Of a DNA stretch of 64,000 nucleotides, positions 45,665 to 56,054 are shown piece after piece. Position 1 is the stretch's first letter; each line of letters starts with the position of its first letter. This stretch comes from Basidiobolus meristosporus CBS 931.73 (Eukaryota; Basidiobolomycota; Basidiobolomycetes; Basidiobolales; Basidiobolaceae). The translations under genes were made by a program, and so were the position numbers. The notes under the pieces are model-generated. The model worked only from the letters and a program-made list of their open reading frames with translations, did not search any database and was not told where the DNA came from. The stretch is taken from NCBI GenBank assembly GCA_002104905.1, contig MCFE01000052.1:1-64000 (forward strand), written 5' to 3'.

Positions 45665-46649
45665 CTTTTGTATTGTTGAATATGTGTATGAATAATAATT
45701 GGAGCCTGTGAGAAGTACTTAGACTAGCGGATACTCTGTAATATCTTGCCAATTCTTTCAAATTTCTCCAGTATCTTGAAGTGCTCATATAGCTTGAAAT
45801 GCTCAATGTACAACTTGGTCATCAGTACAGGAATACAGTTGAAAAGCAAGTGCATTGCTCCCAGTGGAAAGTTTTTGCCCCAACAGATACCCTCTGACTT
45901 AAGTATCTCCGGTTTCTGATTGATTCCATATTCCAGCCAATGGCATATAGCTTGCCAACTTTGCTGCAATTACATGCTTACTTCAGTATGTTCTCTGTGT
46001 GGAAAGTTGATGTTCCTAGTGCTGGTATTTGGGTAATAATAATGTGTGTGAGTTGTAGACTAAATCCTCTGGATCTCACACATTTGACAGCAATACCGTC
46101 CATTGTGCCTGGAAAAACCTGCTATCTTGCTGATGGCTGGGGTATCTCCAATGCAGATAATAATATGTGCATTTACATGACAGCCATTTACCTTTATCCC
46201 ACTGGAACGCAAACAAAATTCATCCGCCAATGGATACAGGTAGCTATCCAGGTTGGATGGTGATTTAGGCCCAGATACCACTGAGACTACAATCAGATTA
46301 TTGCTCTGATACTGTAAGATGGGCAGCAGATTCAGATTGATGAGAATCAGTGGCCAGCAGGATTTGATTGTCAAGTACTTGTTTAATGAGAATCCATCAT
46401 GTGCTAAAGCAAAGGCTTGGTCATATGCACCTTCAAAGTAGCCCTTGCCTCTTAGCTGTTTGTAATGTTGGCCATTGAATATATTGGATGAGTTTGTGCT
46501 TGATTGATACTGAGTGTGGTACTGTAAAGCTTTGCAATATTTGCTGGACTGCATGAGCTTCCTCAGTCAGGTTATAACCAGAATATATCTGGAGTGTGAA
46601 CAATGTTTTCCCTCAATGGTGGCAGATTCCTAACAATTTGGACACATTA

Positions 46650-47377
46650 GACTTGTTCCATTGGATAGTGCCACATTGAGCCATCAGTGCCAAATGTTGC
46701 CACAGTGTGCCAGAGAGGCCAAGTGAACCTAAACTTGGCCACTGAGTGTGAAACAAAGCTCTGCATCTTCATGCAAAGCAGCTCCTGTGTTTCACCTATG
46801 ATGCATGAGAAAATTCATTTTTTGACGTTTTTTTAGGTCAATGTTGTGCAGGATGTGTCAGAGCACAGAAGAACTGAAGATATGCATCAGGTACTCAATA
46901 CCCATGGCACTCTGAATCTAGCTCCTGTGGCTTGTATCATGTCACAAAAATGTATAGCACTAACTTGGTCCACTGGTACTATCTGGCACTATAAGTGCTT
47001 TGTATAGATCTTACTTTAGGGCTAATAATTAAATATAGTGCCAGATAGTATCAGTGGACCAAGATAGTGCCATACATTTTTGTGACATGATACAAGCCAC
47101 AGGAGCTAGATTCAGAGTGCCATGAGAATTGAGTACCTGATGCATATCTTCAGTTCCTCTGTGCTCTCACACATCCTGCACAACATTGACCTAAAAAAAC
47201 GTCAAAAAATGGATTTTCTTCAGCACAATGGGTGAAACACAGGGGTGGATTTGCATGAAGATGCAGAGCTATGTTGCACACTTTGTGGCCAAGTACAGGT
47301 TTATTTGGCCTCCCTGGCACACTATGGCATCATTTGGCACTCATGGCTCAATGTAGCACTATCCAATGGAACAAGTC
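46650..47377. mobile_element. 728-bp hairpin MITE of the Harbinger-like family
   Basis: Two arms of about 340 bp, inverted and nearly identical (for example TTTTTTGACGTTTTTTTAGG in the left arm and its complement in the right), around a spacer of some 40 bp near 47013. Ends GACTTGTTCCATTGGATAGTG match the ends of the element at 52638-56052. TA flanks both sides (46648-46649, 47378-47379). It holds no gene. It lies in the TNP2 transposase gene. Confidence 0.92.
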
Positions 47378-47686
47378 TATTGCAATGGTAGTATTTTTGG
47401 ATGTGAATGCCATGTAACTGTTAACACATGCTGGAATCAGGACAGTCTTGGGATCATATGCTGCCAGCTGCATGATGGTTGTCTACTTGTACCAAGTACA
47501 TGGTAAGTTGCATTCTGGTATGATTCTGGCAAGAAGTAGTAATAAATCCTTGAAGCCCCCATTACAGATATTAGTGGAAACATGCCACTTCTCTAGCTAT
47601 AATATTACATCCTTCACCAGTAGATGGATTATTAGGCTCACTTGGCTCCATAAAGTATCCTTGGCATTTGTTTCAACGGGTGTTGT

Positions 47687-48055
47687 TGTTGCAATTTAAG
47701 AAGTGATTTGGATATAAGGAACTTATCAAGAAATAGTGATAATAGTTGAACTGTTGTTTATTCATAAAGAAGCTCAGTATTTATACCTTTGTAGAAGTAA
47801 TACAGCTGCAACACTAAGTAGGGAGGGTTTCTCAATATTCAGGAGCATTCTGTAACAGTTTCAGGGTTAATACATAATGTTTGGTAATAGTGCTAATTTG
47901 ATCCTGACTATAGGGGAATAATCATAAGATCATATATCTGGAGAAAGTGGCAAAGTTAAGGCAGTAAATGAGTCCTACAGTGACTAAGACTAGCCTAGAA
48001 TTGTTAAGTAAATTTTTAGCTGCTGAATGATACCAAATAGTCCAATATTTCAACA
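47687..48055 (-). repeat. Solo copia-B LTR with GTTGT duplication
   Basis: 369 bp, flanked by GTTGT on both sides (47682-47686 and 48056-48060). It splits the N-terminal part of the TNP2 transposase. Confidence 0.94.
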
Positions 48056-48467
48056 GTTGTCTTGTTGTATCTAGGGATTTGTCCAGGCTCATACATGGTA
48101 CTGTTGTTAGGGGAGATAGGCTCAAGATCCATCAGTGAACCTTTTGTGTCAGAGCTATCACTCTGCATGCCATATTCAGAAGGCTGAGGTGAGCCAAAAG
48201 GTGTTACAAACTCACCTGACTCAGTTTGCGCAAGGTGACAAAGACAGCCAGGTGCCAACATAGAAGTATCAACTGGCCTGCAAGATAATGTTGGTACAGT
48301 AGTGACCAATGAATGGTCAAATATGACTTGTGTGGCAAAACACTGGCCGTGATCCTTGTAATACTTCCTATGCTGTGTGCATGCTTCATGGCTGAGAGGC
48401 TTGCCACAATAGCCACATGGTCTTTTTCTCTTTTCTTACAGCATTGAGTCAAAGTAGTCTTGTCCAT

Positions 48468-48689
48468 GGGGCAAACAGTTTGACCTTCAACAATGTAACG
48501 CTATTATATCACTTTTTGGTCAATACTCATGTGAATTTAAGACAGTCTTGTATTTGAGACATTGCACCTACATGAATGTAAGATTCAATGATGACCTGCC
48601 ATAGTAAGCATGATAAATAAAGTTGTGGCACCACATACACAAGCATATGTAACACTATTTCCCCTTTGGTTTGACTCACTTCCATATAT
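48468..48689. promoter_or_regulatory. Divergent spacer between TNP2 transposase and UA gene
   Basis: About 220 bp. The stretch around CACTTTTTGGTCAATACTC is conserved (reversed) at about 38105 and 59845, where the same two genes diverge. It probably holds both promoters. Confidence 0.5.
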
Positions 48690-50638
48690 ATGCTGCCAAA
48701 AGATAAAACAAAGTTGACTGGCTCTCAACCAAACCCCACTGCTGACAGCAACAGAAGAACAGTTGGACAACAGCTTGCTTTGACATTCAGTGCAACAAGC
48801 AGGGCTACATCCAAAAAGGCCCTGTGGACAGTGTGCCCATTGAAGGTATTAATGCGGACTCCTTGGGCTCTCAGTCAAGTAGGCAATTGAGAACCTCTGC
48901 AGAGCCACAAGCTGACCATTATGCTCAGGCAGGTGAGAATGTAGCAGGCACAGTACCCTCAGTTGAAGATCAGCAAGTGGCCATGATAACATCACCACCA
49001 CCCATATTAGCTTGTATGTTGCCAGCTCATACCAAAGCATTAATGAAGCAATTAGGTGCAGTGGCTGATAGGATAGATGCAATGGCCTAGAGAAATCAGG
49101 AAACAGTCCAGAAACAGGATGAGTGGATAATACATGTAGAGCAATCAATATCCCAGGTCAAGAAAGCAGGACCTTTGCTACAAAGAAGGAACTCAATTGG
49201 CTCAATGTCACAGCCACAAATTGAGCCATTTTCTGATGTGACAACAGAAAAACACTATACAGTCTTTGAAGCACAACAACAGTGCTCAAAGATAAAGCCC
49301 ACAGAAAAACCTATCACAGCATGGTAGGGAGACAATGTGGTTCTTATCCCAAAGCCTAAAAATCAAAAGACATTGAAGATCTGTGAAGCCATTGAGTGCA
49401 ATAATGAAGAGTGGGCTTATATACAAGAGGCTGTCAGAAGTTTAGCACACCATCACCTTAAGGCTGGCATATCATGGGACCATCAGGAACTCAAGGCCAA
49501 GCAGAGTGCACTTGACTTGTTCCATGCACATTATCCTGGATTCAAATGGGCAAATGGATTTTGGGCCATCATTGGTATGCTAAGAAAGTATTATAAGAAT
49601 AGCAGAAACTACCAAAGGAAGAAGAACAAGGGTGCCATAGCTAAAAATCAGCGGCTTCTTCAAGAGCCCATTATAAGCAGGGGGGAAAGCTCCAGACAAG
49701 CGTCAAAGAGATGTCAGGTAGCTGGAAGAGTGCCAATTAGTGACAAGCAGGCAGACAGGGCTGCACCAGCACAACATTTAGCAAGGAAAGAGCGTAGTAC
49801 CACTCAAGAGGCACCAAGTCAAAGTAGCAGTGAAGGACCTGGCAGTGATAAAAACCAGCTGCTTTTACAGGAGCCTGTCACAACTATGGTTGAAAGCTCA
49901 AAACAAGCTGAAAAGAAATGTCAGGTTGCCAGAAGAGTGCCAGCAAGGGACAAGCAGGCTAAATAAATGCGCCAGAGCGGAATTTATTGAGGAGAAAATG
50001 TAGTTCTTTGCAAGGAGCACTCAGACAAAGTAGCAGCAAAAGACCTGGCAGTGATAAAGGAGAAGGTAAAGGGAAAAATGTCTACCCAAGGATGAGACAA
50101 GTAGGCATGCAACTATCTGCAGCTTGTGCCAATCAATGCCGCAAGCCAGGAACAGACTGAATTCCATTGTAGCCAAGAAGAATTACCAACAAGAAAACAG
50201 CTGTTTTCAAAAGAGTTAGAAGCGCAGCCAGTTGAGCTATACTCCAACAAGGTAGATCAGCTTGCTGAAAAAGGCAATTTGTCTACCACAGCATCCACAG
50301 CCTCCATTGTTGACAGAGTGGAGATCCCACTGACAGACAAGGCTACAATGTCAAGAGCGCAAATGACTATTACAATGCCTTCAGTGGAGTTTTGGAACAT
50401 CAATAGGCACACCAAGGGGTTGCAGCACTTCTTCAAGAGCAATGCTCAAGAAAGAGCACTGGGATATTTACAGGATTTATTGCAAAGACTGGCACATGAG
50501 GTGTTAGACCTTGCAGTGCTGGCTGAAGACCAGGATGTGTGGGAACCAGTGAATGAACAGTGGCATAAAGCCATTGGGTTCCTGCCAATGTTGTGGAACC
50601 AGAGCTTTACAGCAGAAATACTTATTGAGTGGTAGATT
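48690..50638 (+). pseudogene. UA: unrecognised partner gene of the TNP2 element
   Basis: I do not recognise this protein. Readable from the ATG at 48690, with frame changes and stops (TAG at 49088-49090 and 49327-49329, TAA near 49964). Pieces: 48824-49090, 49337-49966 (209 codons) and 50126-50635 (169 codons). Best conserved stretch, from 49330: GDNVVLIPKPKNQKTLK then CEAIECN, and later AGISWDHQELKAKQSALD and WAIIGMLRKYYKNSRNYQRK. After this comes a basic, Ser/Gln-rich part with a 206-bp tandem duplication, and a C-terminal part with IPLTDKATMSRAQMTITMP and LLQRLAHEVLDLAVLAEDQ. The same stretches occur at 37.8 kb and 59.1-59.8 kb, always divergent from the transposase. A DNA-binding accessory role, like plant TNPA, is only a guess. 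Confidence 0.7.
49645..50058 (+). repeat. 206-bp tandem duplication within UA
   Basis: Two units, each from AAAAATCAGCGGCTT / AAAAACCAGCTGCTT to CTGGCAGTGAT. They encode LLQEP...SS(R/K)QA...KRCQVA...RVP repeats in the protein. Confidence 0.8.
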
Positions 50639-51086
50639 TTAATGGAGTTACTGGTTGAGTGTGAGGTTGGGCTTAATGCTAGTGTAGGGTATAGAGACTT
50701 GTATAGGTCATTACAATTGGCAATTGAAGTACTACTAAAGTTTCAACAGAAATAAATCAATTTGTACGCATGAAAAGTAATAGAAACGGTTGAGTCAGGT
50801 AGAAAGTAGTATGAAAAAGAGGCAATAGCCAATCAATTCACACAAACATAGGAGGCAATAGAATGTCTGGGATAAGAAAGTGAGCAAATTGGCAGGGAAC
50901 TAATCAAAAGCCACTTATACATTGTTGTGATGAAAAATTTTGACTAAGTTTTTTGTGAAATCTGGGGTGCAATTATTTTTCAACGGTCTCTTGATGGTGT
51001 CTTGACAAGATCAGTACCTTGTAGTCATGGGACTCTCACTTTGTGATGGCCTTTTGACAGTATCATCTCAATAATTTTTTGTAGGG

Positions 51087-52635
51087 AACTAAAGAAAACC
51101 TGGCTGCTGTAAACACTGTAAGAAGCCAGGACAATAATGGGCAACCACAACAAAACTGACTGACTTACTCTATGTGCCTGAAATTGCTAAGAACATACTC
51201 CCAGTCAGTAAAGCAACAACTCAAAGACTAAAACTCATTCTTACTAAGCTGAGCTGCTCAATGTTGAATAAAAATAGTCAAATATTAGCTTTGGAAATCA
51301 GAGATCACATTAAATACAAGTTACAATGCAAGATCATTTTACCAGAGTATGTGAACATTGCTGGTGCTGATGAAATCTACTGGTAGACATGGCATAGGAA
51401 GATAGGACATATTAGAGAGCATAGAATGAGCCAATTGGTGAAAATCAACTTATTTTGGGCCTAAATTACTCAATTCCAATCGAGTTGATTATCTGAAAGG
51501 GTTAGTTCATATAGCAAACAAGCCTGTTAACAAAATTTAGGAGCTCAGTAGGCATTAACACTACCTAAATATTGGCTATTGTGCACTCAGACATATGTGG
51601 CCCAATGAGAACATTGTCCTCTGGAGCCAAGCAAAAAAATGATATATAACCTTTAAGCCTATATATGCAAATAACCAAACCTGCAGAACCTCAGGATCTT
51701 TGGCAGTGATGGTTTTTATTATATCCCCAACAAAAAACACTCAATGCCAGAACCAAAGTGTGGAAAAGGCAACTTTTTTGGGTATTGTGAGGATACTAAA
51801 GAGTATAGAGTGTATGATGGCAAAATTCAGAAGCTGATCCAGAGCAGGGAAGTTGTATTTGAGGAGAATTCAGATCAGAAAGCCACTGAAATTGTTGGCC
51901 AGCTACCAGATGATGCAATCATCACTAATTAAGAAGATACATTCCTAACTCAGCCAGATACAGAAGATAATTCTACCAGTTGCAGATCAGGGTGGATTAT
52001 CACAGTTAGGAGATCTACCAGAATAAGAAATGTCCCTGGATCCTGGTTGCAGACATCCAATGGCCATGAAGAAGCTTATCTTGCCTTATGTGCCACACCA
52101 CAAAATCTGGAACAGGCAATGCAAAGGCCAGACACTACAATGTGGCAACAAGCCATGCAGGAGGACCAGCAATCAATGATCAGGGCAAAAATGTGGGAAC
52201 TGGTAGATTTACCAAGTGGGAGAAAATTGGTAGGATGTAGACAGGTCTATATGCTCAAAATAACCACAAATGGTACTTGTGATATGCACAAAGCTAAATT
52301 GGTGGCTAAAGGCTATTCCCAGATCCAGGGACTAGAGTTTAAGGAAACATTTGCTCCAGTTGCCAGTTTTGCTCCATTAGGACAGTTCCAGTGCTGGCAG
52401 CTGTACATAGTCTAGATCTACACACAATGGATGTCAAACAACCTTTGTAAATGTGGATCCACAAGAAACTATATATATTGAGCAACCAGAAGGTTTTACC
52501 AATCCAAAAGGCCCCATCAATATGTTCAGACTTGGGAAATTGTTGCGTGGGCTTAAGCAGGCACCTAGAGCATGCTATAACAAGATTGATATATATATAG
52601 AGGAGATTGGGCTTATTCACAGCACTGCAGATCAG
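51087..52635 (+). pseudogene. Copia-B Gag end, integrase end and RT N-terminal part
   Basis: Directly after the TNP2 element: a zinc knuckle in the frame CCKHCKKPG (51105-51140), then, after a deletion that removes the protease, LYVPEIAKNILPVSKATTQ (51170). Integrase core is decayed; its end is open at 51744-51932 (KCGKGNFFGYCEDTKEYRVY). Reverse transcriptase starts at about 52100 (WQQAMQEDQQSM, KAKLVAKGYSQIQGLEFKETFAPVAS) and continues to YIEEIGLIHSTADQ at 52635. Many stops. Confidence 0.85.
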
Positions 52636-53348
52636 TAGACTTGTTCCATCATACTGTGGCAGGGCGTGCAATGCAATCCATGGTTGTAAAAAACGATTGG
52701 GCGCAATATTATAGCTACCAGAAGGAAGTATTGTTCTTGGACAATTTTGCACTATGCAGGACAATCTTGCACACTATGGCACAATCTGACACAATGAGGT
52801 TGGCATGGATGATTGCGCCAACTTGTAATGTTTGCATCACGTGCGCAATCAGATACCGCTATTATGGCAGGTAAAATCCGGTATTTGGATATGTTTCTTT
52901 AATGTAAATGGAAATAAATATGTATCACACTATAAACTACACTGATACTTACCATTTTGGTTACCCTCACTCCAATTTGATGGTATCTCAGTGGTTAATT
53001 GGTCCAAAAGTATCCTGAAGCTGGCAGCCCCCAATTGGCTCATTGACTACTAAAAAAGCTACCTGATTTGCCATCAAATATCCCATTTTGCTCATTGAGC
53101 AAGTAAATCCCTGATCCTAGTGATTGGACAAGGTGTCATAGCCAGCACGCAAGCAATTGTGTAGGTGCAAAACAGATCCAATAGCTGCACTGGTATTACA
53201 GATGATGTATATATATGCAGGGTGTTTATTTATAGGGGTTCTGTCTCAAATGTGAGACGACCTTGATATTACTTATAACAAAAATTTGATGATCACTGAT
53301 TTGCAATGGCTTGATTTGGATCGCAAAAAAAATGGGTTGTCAGGATAA

Positions 53349-53699
53349 TTATGAATTTGAGCAATTCAAAGCAATTGCATTATCTTCTCCTGGGTTTTTT
53401 CTCACAGGGATTACTACTGAAGCATCTGGTAGTGACTCACTTTGCACACCTATACTACTTCCTGGCTGACTATCATCTTGGCTACTTGTGCATTTGTAGT
53501 CAGTATTTTGCCTCCTAGTTGATGAGTGCAATGCAACAGCTTGGCTGCGCTGAATCACTCCAACTGAACCAACTGAACCAGCCTGTAGTGCCACGCGCTG
53601 ACGTGTTCTTTTACTTGCCAAGGGCTCCAGTGGTTGAGGCACTTCATGTTGGTCATCATCAGTCAGTTCACCAGAAGTAACTTGCTGATGGTCAGGCAA
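53349..53699 (-). CDS. Possible C-terminal exon of the Harbinger partner protein
   Basis: Open frame of 116 codons, polar and Ser/Gln/Asp-rich, in another frame and about 50 bp downstream of the 291-codon ORF. It could be a second exon of that gene or a chance frame; no splice pair was confirmed. It is not recognisable by itself. Confidence 0.3.
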   Translation of the reverse strand: MPDHQQVTSGELTDDDQHEVPQPLEPLASKRTRQRVALQAGSVGSVGVIQRSQAVALHSSTRRQNTDYKCTSSQDDSQPGSSIGVQSESLPDASVVIPVRKNPGEDNAIALNCSNS

Positions 53700-53750
53700 A
53701 ACGGCACGCGCAGGTGCGCCTTGACGCGTTGAGATGGCCCTTGGCTGAGT

Positions 53751-54626
53751 TCAATGTGATGCTGCAAGTTGACGCAACTTGGTCTGCTCCAATGGACTTG
53801 TGTCTAAATGAGCAGTTTGGCAAGTTCTTGTAGTTTTGCTCTGAAGCACGCGCGTTGACTCAATGCACATTGACTTGATGCGGGGCGTTCTGGTAAAGGG
53901 TGTTGGCGTACTCTGGACTGACGTGCGCCAGTGCGCTGTGCTTGCAAGAGATGGTAGGGAATCCAGCAAGGCGTGCTGGCACAATCTGGACAATGTTGCT
54001 TGCGGTCTGTATTCTTCCTCCTGAAGCTCACCATCTGATTCCTTAAGGTATTCACTTACCCTATGTCTGATACTTTGGAGCTGTTGCCTGGATGACTCCT
54101 GTGTATATTGCTCTTGGAAGCCACTTACCTTTACTAATATATCACGTAGTACATTAGTCATTTGAGGCAAAAACTCATTCAAAATCTCTTTGGTTCCCAA
54201 AGTTGAGGCACAAACGGACGCATCCAGCCCGTACTGTGCAAATTGAGCGCAAAATTGCTCCCGCGCGGCTTCTTTGTCAAATCCCCTCACTCTCAGCTGA
54301 TCTTTGATTTCAATACTTGTCTTGTTATATATCTTCTTACATACATCCGCTGGCATCTTGATGTAGAACTCTTGCCACAGCTTTCTACTCAAATTCTTCC
54401 ATCTTTGTTGACACTCTGAGGTATCTAGTTCTGCTAGATTAATCAGTAGTGCCCAAATATCTGTATGAAGGCTCATCATAGACACTTGGGCCATACTAAA
54501 ATCATTTGGCAAGAATTTGAATGGATCTAACATCAACTTTTCCGGTCCGGACCGCGCTTGTGAGCTGGGGGATGGGTTTTGTCTGGGTTGTACTAAAGAT
54601 GAGTTGAGGCTTGGTATGGGGACCAT
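53751..54626 (-). CDS. SANT/Myb-like partner protein of the Harbinger element
   Basis: 291 codons from the ATG at 54626, uninterrupted. A tryptophan-spaced stretch (DIWALLINLAELDTSECQQ, then RWKNLSRKLWQEFYIK) at about residues 55-90 resembles a SANT/Myb trihelix. An acidic part (ESDGELQEEE) and a Ser/Thr/Arg-rich tail follow. Known in the superfamily: a Myb-like protein that binds the ends and brings the transposase to the nucleus. It diverges from the transposase over a 359-bp spacer. Homology is by position and general features only. Confidence 0.6.
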   Translation of the reverse strand: MVPIPSLNSSLVQPRQNPSPSSQARSGPEKLMLDPFKFLPNDFSMAQVSMMSLHTDIWALLINLAELDTSECQQRWKNLSRKLWQEFYIKMPADVCKKIYNKTSIEIKDQLRVRGFDKEAAREQFCAQFAQYGLDASVCASTLGTKEILNEFLPQMTNVLRDILVKVSGFQEQYTQESSRQQLQSIRHRVSEYLKESDGELQEEEYRPQATLSRLCQHALLDSLPSLASTAHWRTSVQSTPTPFTRTPRIKSMCIESTRVLQSKTTRTCQTAHLDTSPLEQTKLRQLAASH

Positions 54627-54985
54627 AGCAATGGATTTGGATACTTATACAGCAGTATATTGGCATCAACCTGGTCTTATATGAAATATATATGAAAACT
54701 AATGTGATTGTTGAATTTTCCATATATTATGCATGATGCATCTTGGATCGCATTGACACGGATCAGATCACATCAATTGCAGATTTCCTATTTGATTATA
54801 GACCTATGATTAAAGCATCAATAAAAGTACCAAGGCATTGTTTGCAGATGATTTTTGCGACACAATGATGGGATACATGGCAATTGATGGAGATTTAACC
54901 ATAATGTATTAAAAATCAGATAAATAACGCAGATTGCGCCAAATCAATTCAAACCGCCTTTATACAATCATCCACCAATGTTAAT

Positions 54986-55861
54986 ATGACTTACTCATCT
55001 GAATGGTCTTTTCTCATCAATCCCATCACTACCACTGGATTTCCTTTTGACACACTAGAGGAGATCTATTCCAAGTACTGTGGACCATCAACCCCAATCT
55101 ACTCAAGGAGATCCCTTGTCAAGCTTCCCTGCTATTACAAGAACTATTGCCCTACAAGGTTTCATCCCACCATCCATGGCAACAAAAGTCCTAGAAGCTT
55201 TCATTCCCACCTGACAGCAATGGAGAACCTCCTTGCAGAGGGTATGAATGACTTAGAGCAAGCTTGGAATACTAGACTCAGAAGCTCCAATAGACTTCCA
55301 TTTCCCAGAGTGTTCAGCAACAGGTTCCATATCAGGAGTATTTTGGATACCTTCCCAGTGAGGATTAACAGACCTTCTAGAGGGCAGAGGCACTTTTATT
55401 CTGGCAAGTACAAGGCACACTGTGTGAAGTTTCAAGCACTGTCTGACATTGATGGTAACATCATCTGGTTTAGTAGGCCATTTGCTGGAAGTAGGCATGA
55501 CAAAGCACTCTGGGTAGAAAATCATCCTGAATTCAGTAGAGGGGAGAAATGTATGGCAGACTTAGCCTATATAGGAGAGGATTGTCAGAGATTAGGATGT
55601 ATTACAGCTTATAGGAAGCCAAGGAATAGTGTGCTTAGCAGGAAGCAGAAGCTCTACAATGAGATATTTAATCATTTCAGCGTGAGGGTAGAGCACACAT
55701 TTGGATATCTGAAGAGATTCAGCATATTGGCAGGTAAATACAGAGGAAAGTCATATATAGAACAAAATAGCAGAATAGGTAAAATAGTTAAGATACTTAT
55801 TAATGCACAGTATGTTCATACCAGAAGATGTCCACTGAGAGAAATGTGTCTGGAGCATTAA
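54986..55861 (+). CDS. Harbinger-like DDE transposase (DDE_Tnp_4 type), intact
   Basis: 291 codons from ATG to TAA without a break. The catalytic triad is visible: Asp121 in ILDTFPVRI, Asp192 in CMADLAYIG and Glu236 in VRVEHTFGYLKRF. GQRHFYSGKYKAHCVKFQAL and FAGSRHDKALW lie between the first two, as in IS5/PIF-Harbinger transposases. A Tyr/Arg-rich N-terminal part could bind DNA. Known role: cuts and joins the element ends. It may be functional; a related remnant is at 28229-28937 and a MITE at 46650-47377. The start ATG is the only one near the frame start. Confidence 0.9.
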   Translation: MTYSSEWSFLINPITTTGFPFDTLEEIYSKYCGPSTPIYSRRSLVKLPCYYKNYCPTRFHPTIHGNKSPRSFHSHLTAMENLLAEGMNDLEQAWNTRLRSSNRLPFPRVFSNRFHIRSILDTFPVRINRPSRGQRHFYSGKYKAHCVKFQALSDIDGNIIWFSRPFAGSRHDKALWVENHPEFSRGEKCMADLAYIGEDCQRLGCITAYRKPRNSVLSRKQKLYNEIFNHFSVRVEHTFGYLKRFSILAGKYRGKSYIEQNSRIGKIVKILINAQYVHTRRCPLREMCLEH

Positions 55862-56054
55862 GAAGAGTAAATAAAGCAAGGAAAGCACTATTCTGAGCAA
55901 CATAAGTAAGATTGAGTAAAATTACCAGTAACTGTATCATACCACTGGCATCATGGTAGAAATTATAGTCCCAGATAGTGCTGTAGAGTGCCAGATTGAT
56001 CCGGCACCATAAACAGGCTGGCACTACCTGGCACTATCCAACAGAACAAGTCTA

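Larger units (their letters stand above)
39851..48467 (-). pseudogene. TNP2-family transposase, split by three inserts
   Basis: Read from 48467 down. N-terminus: MDKTTLTQCC, then, after a frame change, a zinc-finger-like PCGYCGKPLSHEACTQHRKYY and CLCHLAQTESG (48440-48060). After the solo LTR and the MITE, 46554-46060 encodes the TNP2 signature: FEGAYDQAFALAHDGFSL, CWPLILINLNLLP, SGPKSPSNLDSYLYPLADE and AISKIAGFSRHNGRYCCQMC. After the gypsy insert, 40630-39851 (259 codons) encodes the C-terminal part with CHCCIHSLFHLVQ and FWEFSMKQMCGEIGR, and IKKLSSPNAWVIS. Known role: TNP2 proteins are the transposases of CACTA elements. Besides the inserts there are several frame changes, so it is inactive. 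Confidence 0.85.
39249..51086. mobile_element. TNP2 (CACTA/EnSpm-like) element 1, both ends and target duplication
   Basis: Ends are CCCTATGAAAAATAATTCAG (39249 inward) and CCCTACAAAAAATTATTGAG (51086 inward, minus strand), an inverted repeat matching at 16 of 20 positions. Both flanks read AAC (39246-39248, 51087-51089), a 3-bp duplication as expected for CACTA elements. The flanks are the two halves of a copia-B Gag gene. Without its own inserts the element is about 5.8 kb. It carries a TNP2-type transposase (minus) and the UA gene (plus), diverging near 48.5 kb. Inserts: gypsy 40725-45664, MITE 46650-47377, solo LTR 47687-48055. The same left terminus is found in two fragments ending at 25124 and 61675. 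Confidence 0.87.
52638..56052. mobile_element. PIF/Harbinger-like element, two divergent genes
   Basis: 3,415 bp with ends GACTTGTTC (52638) and GAACAAGTC (56052), inverted, followed by imperfect repeats rich in GGCACTAT. TA lies on both sides (52636-52637, 56053-56054). Removing the element and one TA joins the copia-B frame as HSTADQYCIFVKQL, which fits copia reverse transcriptases. It encodes a DDE transposase (plus) and a SANT/Myb-like protein (minus), the usual pair for this superfamily. Confidence 0.92.
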
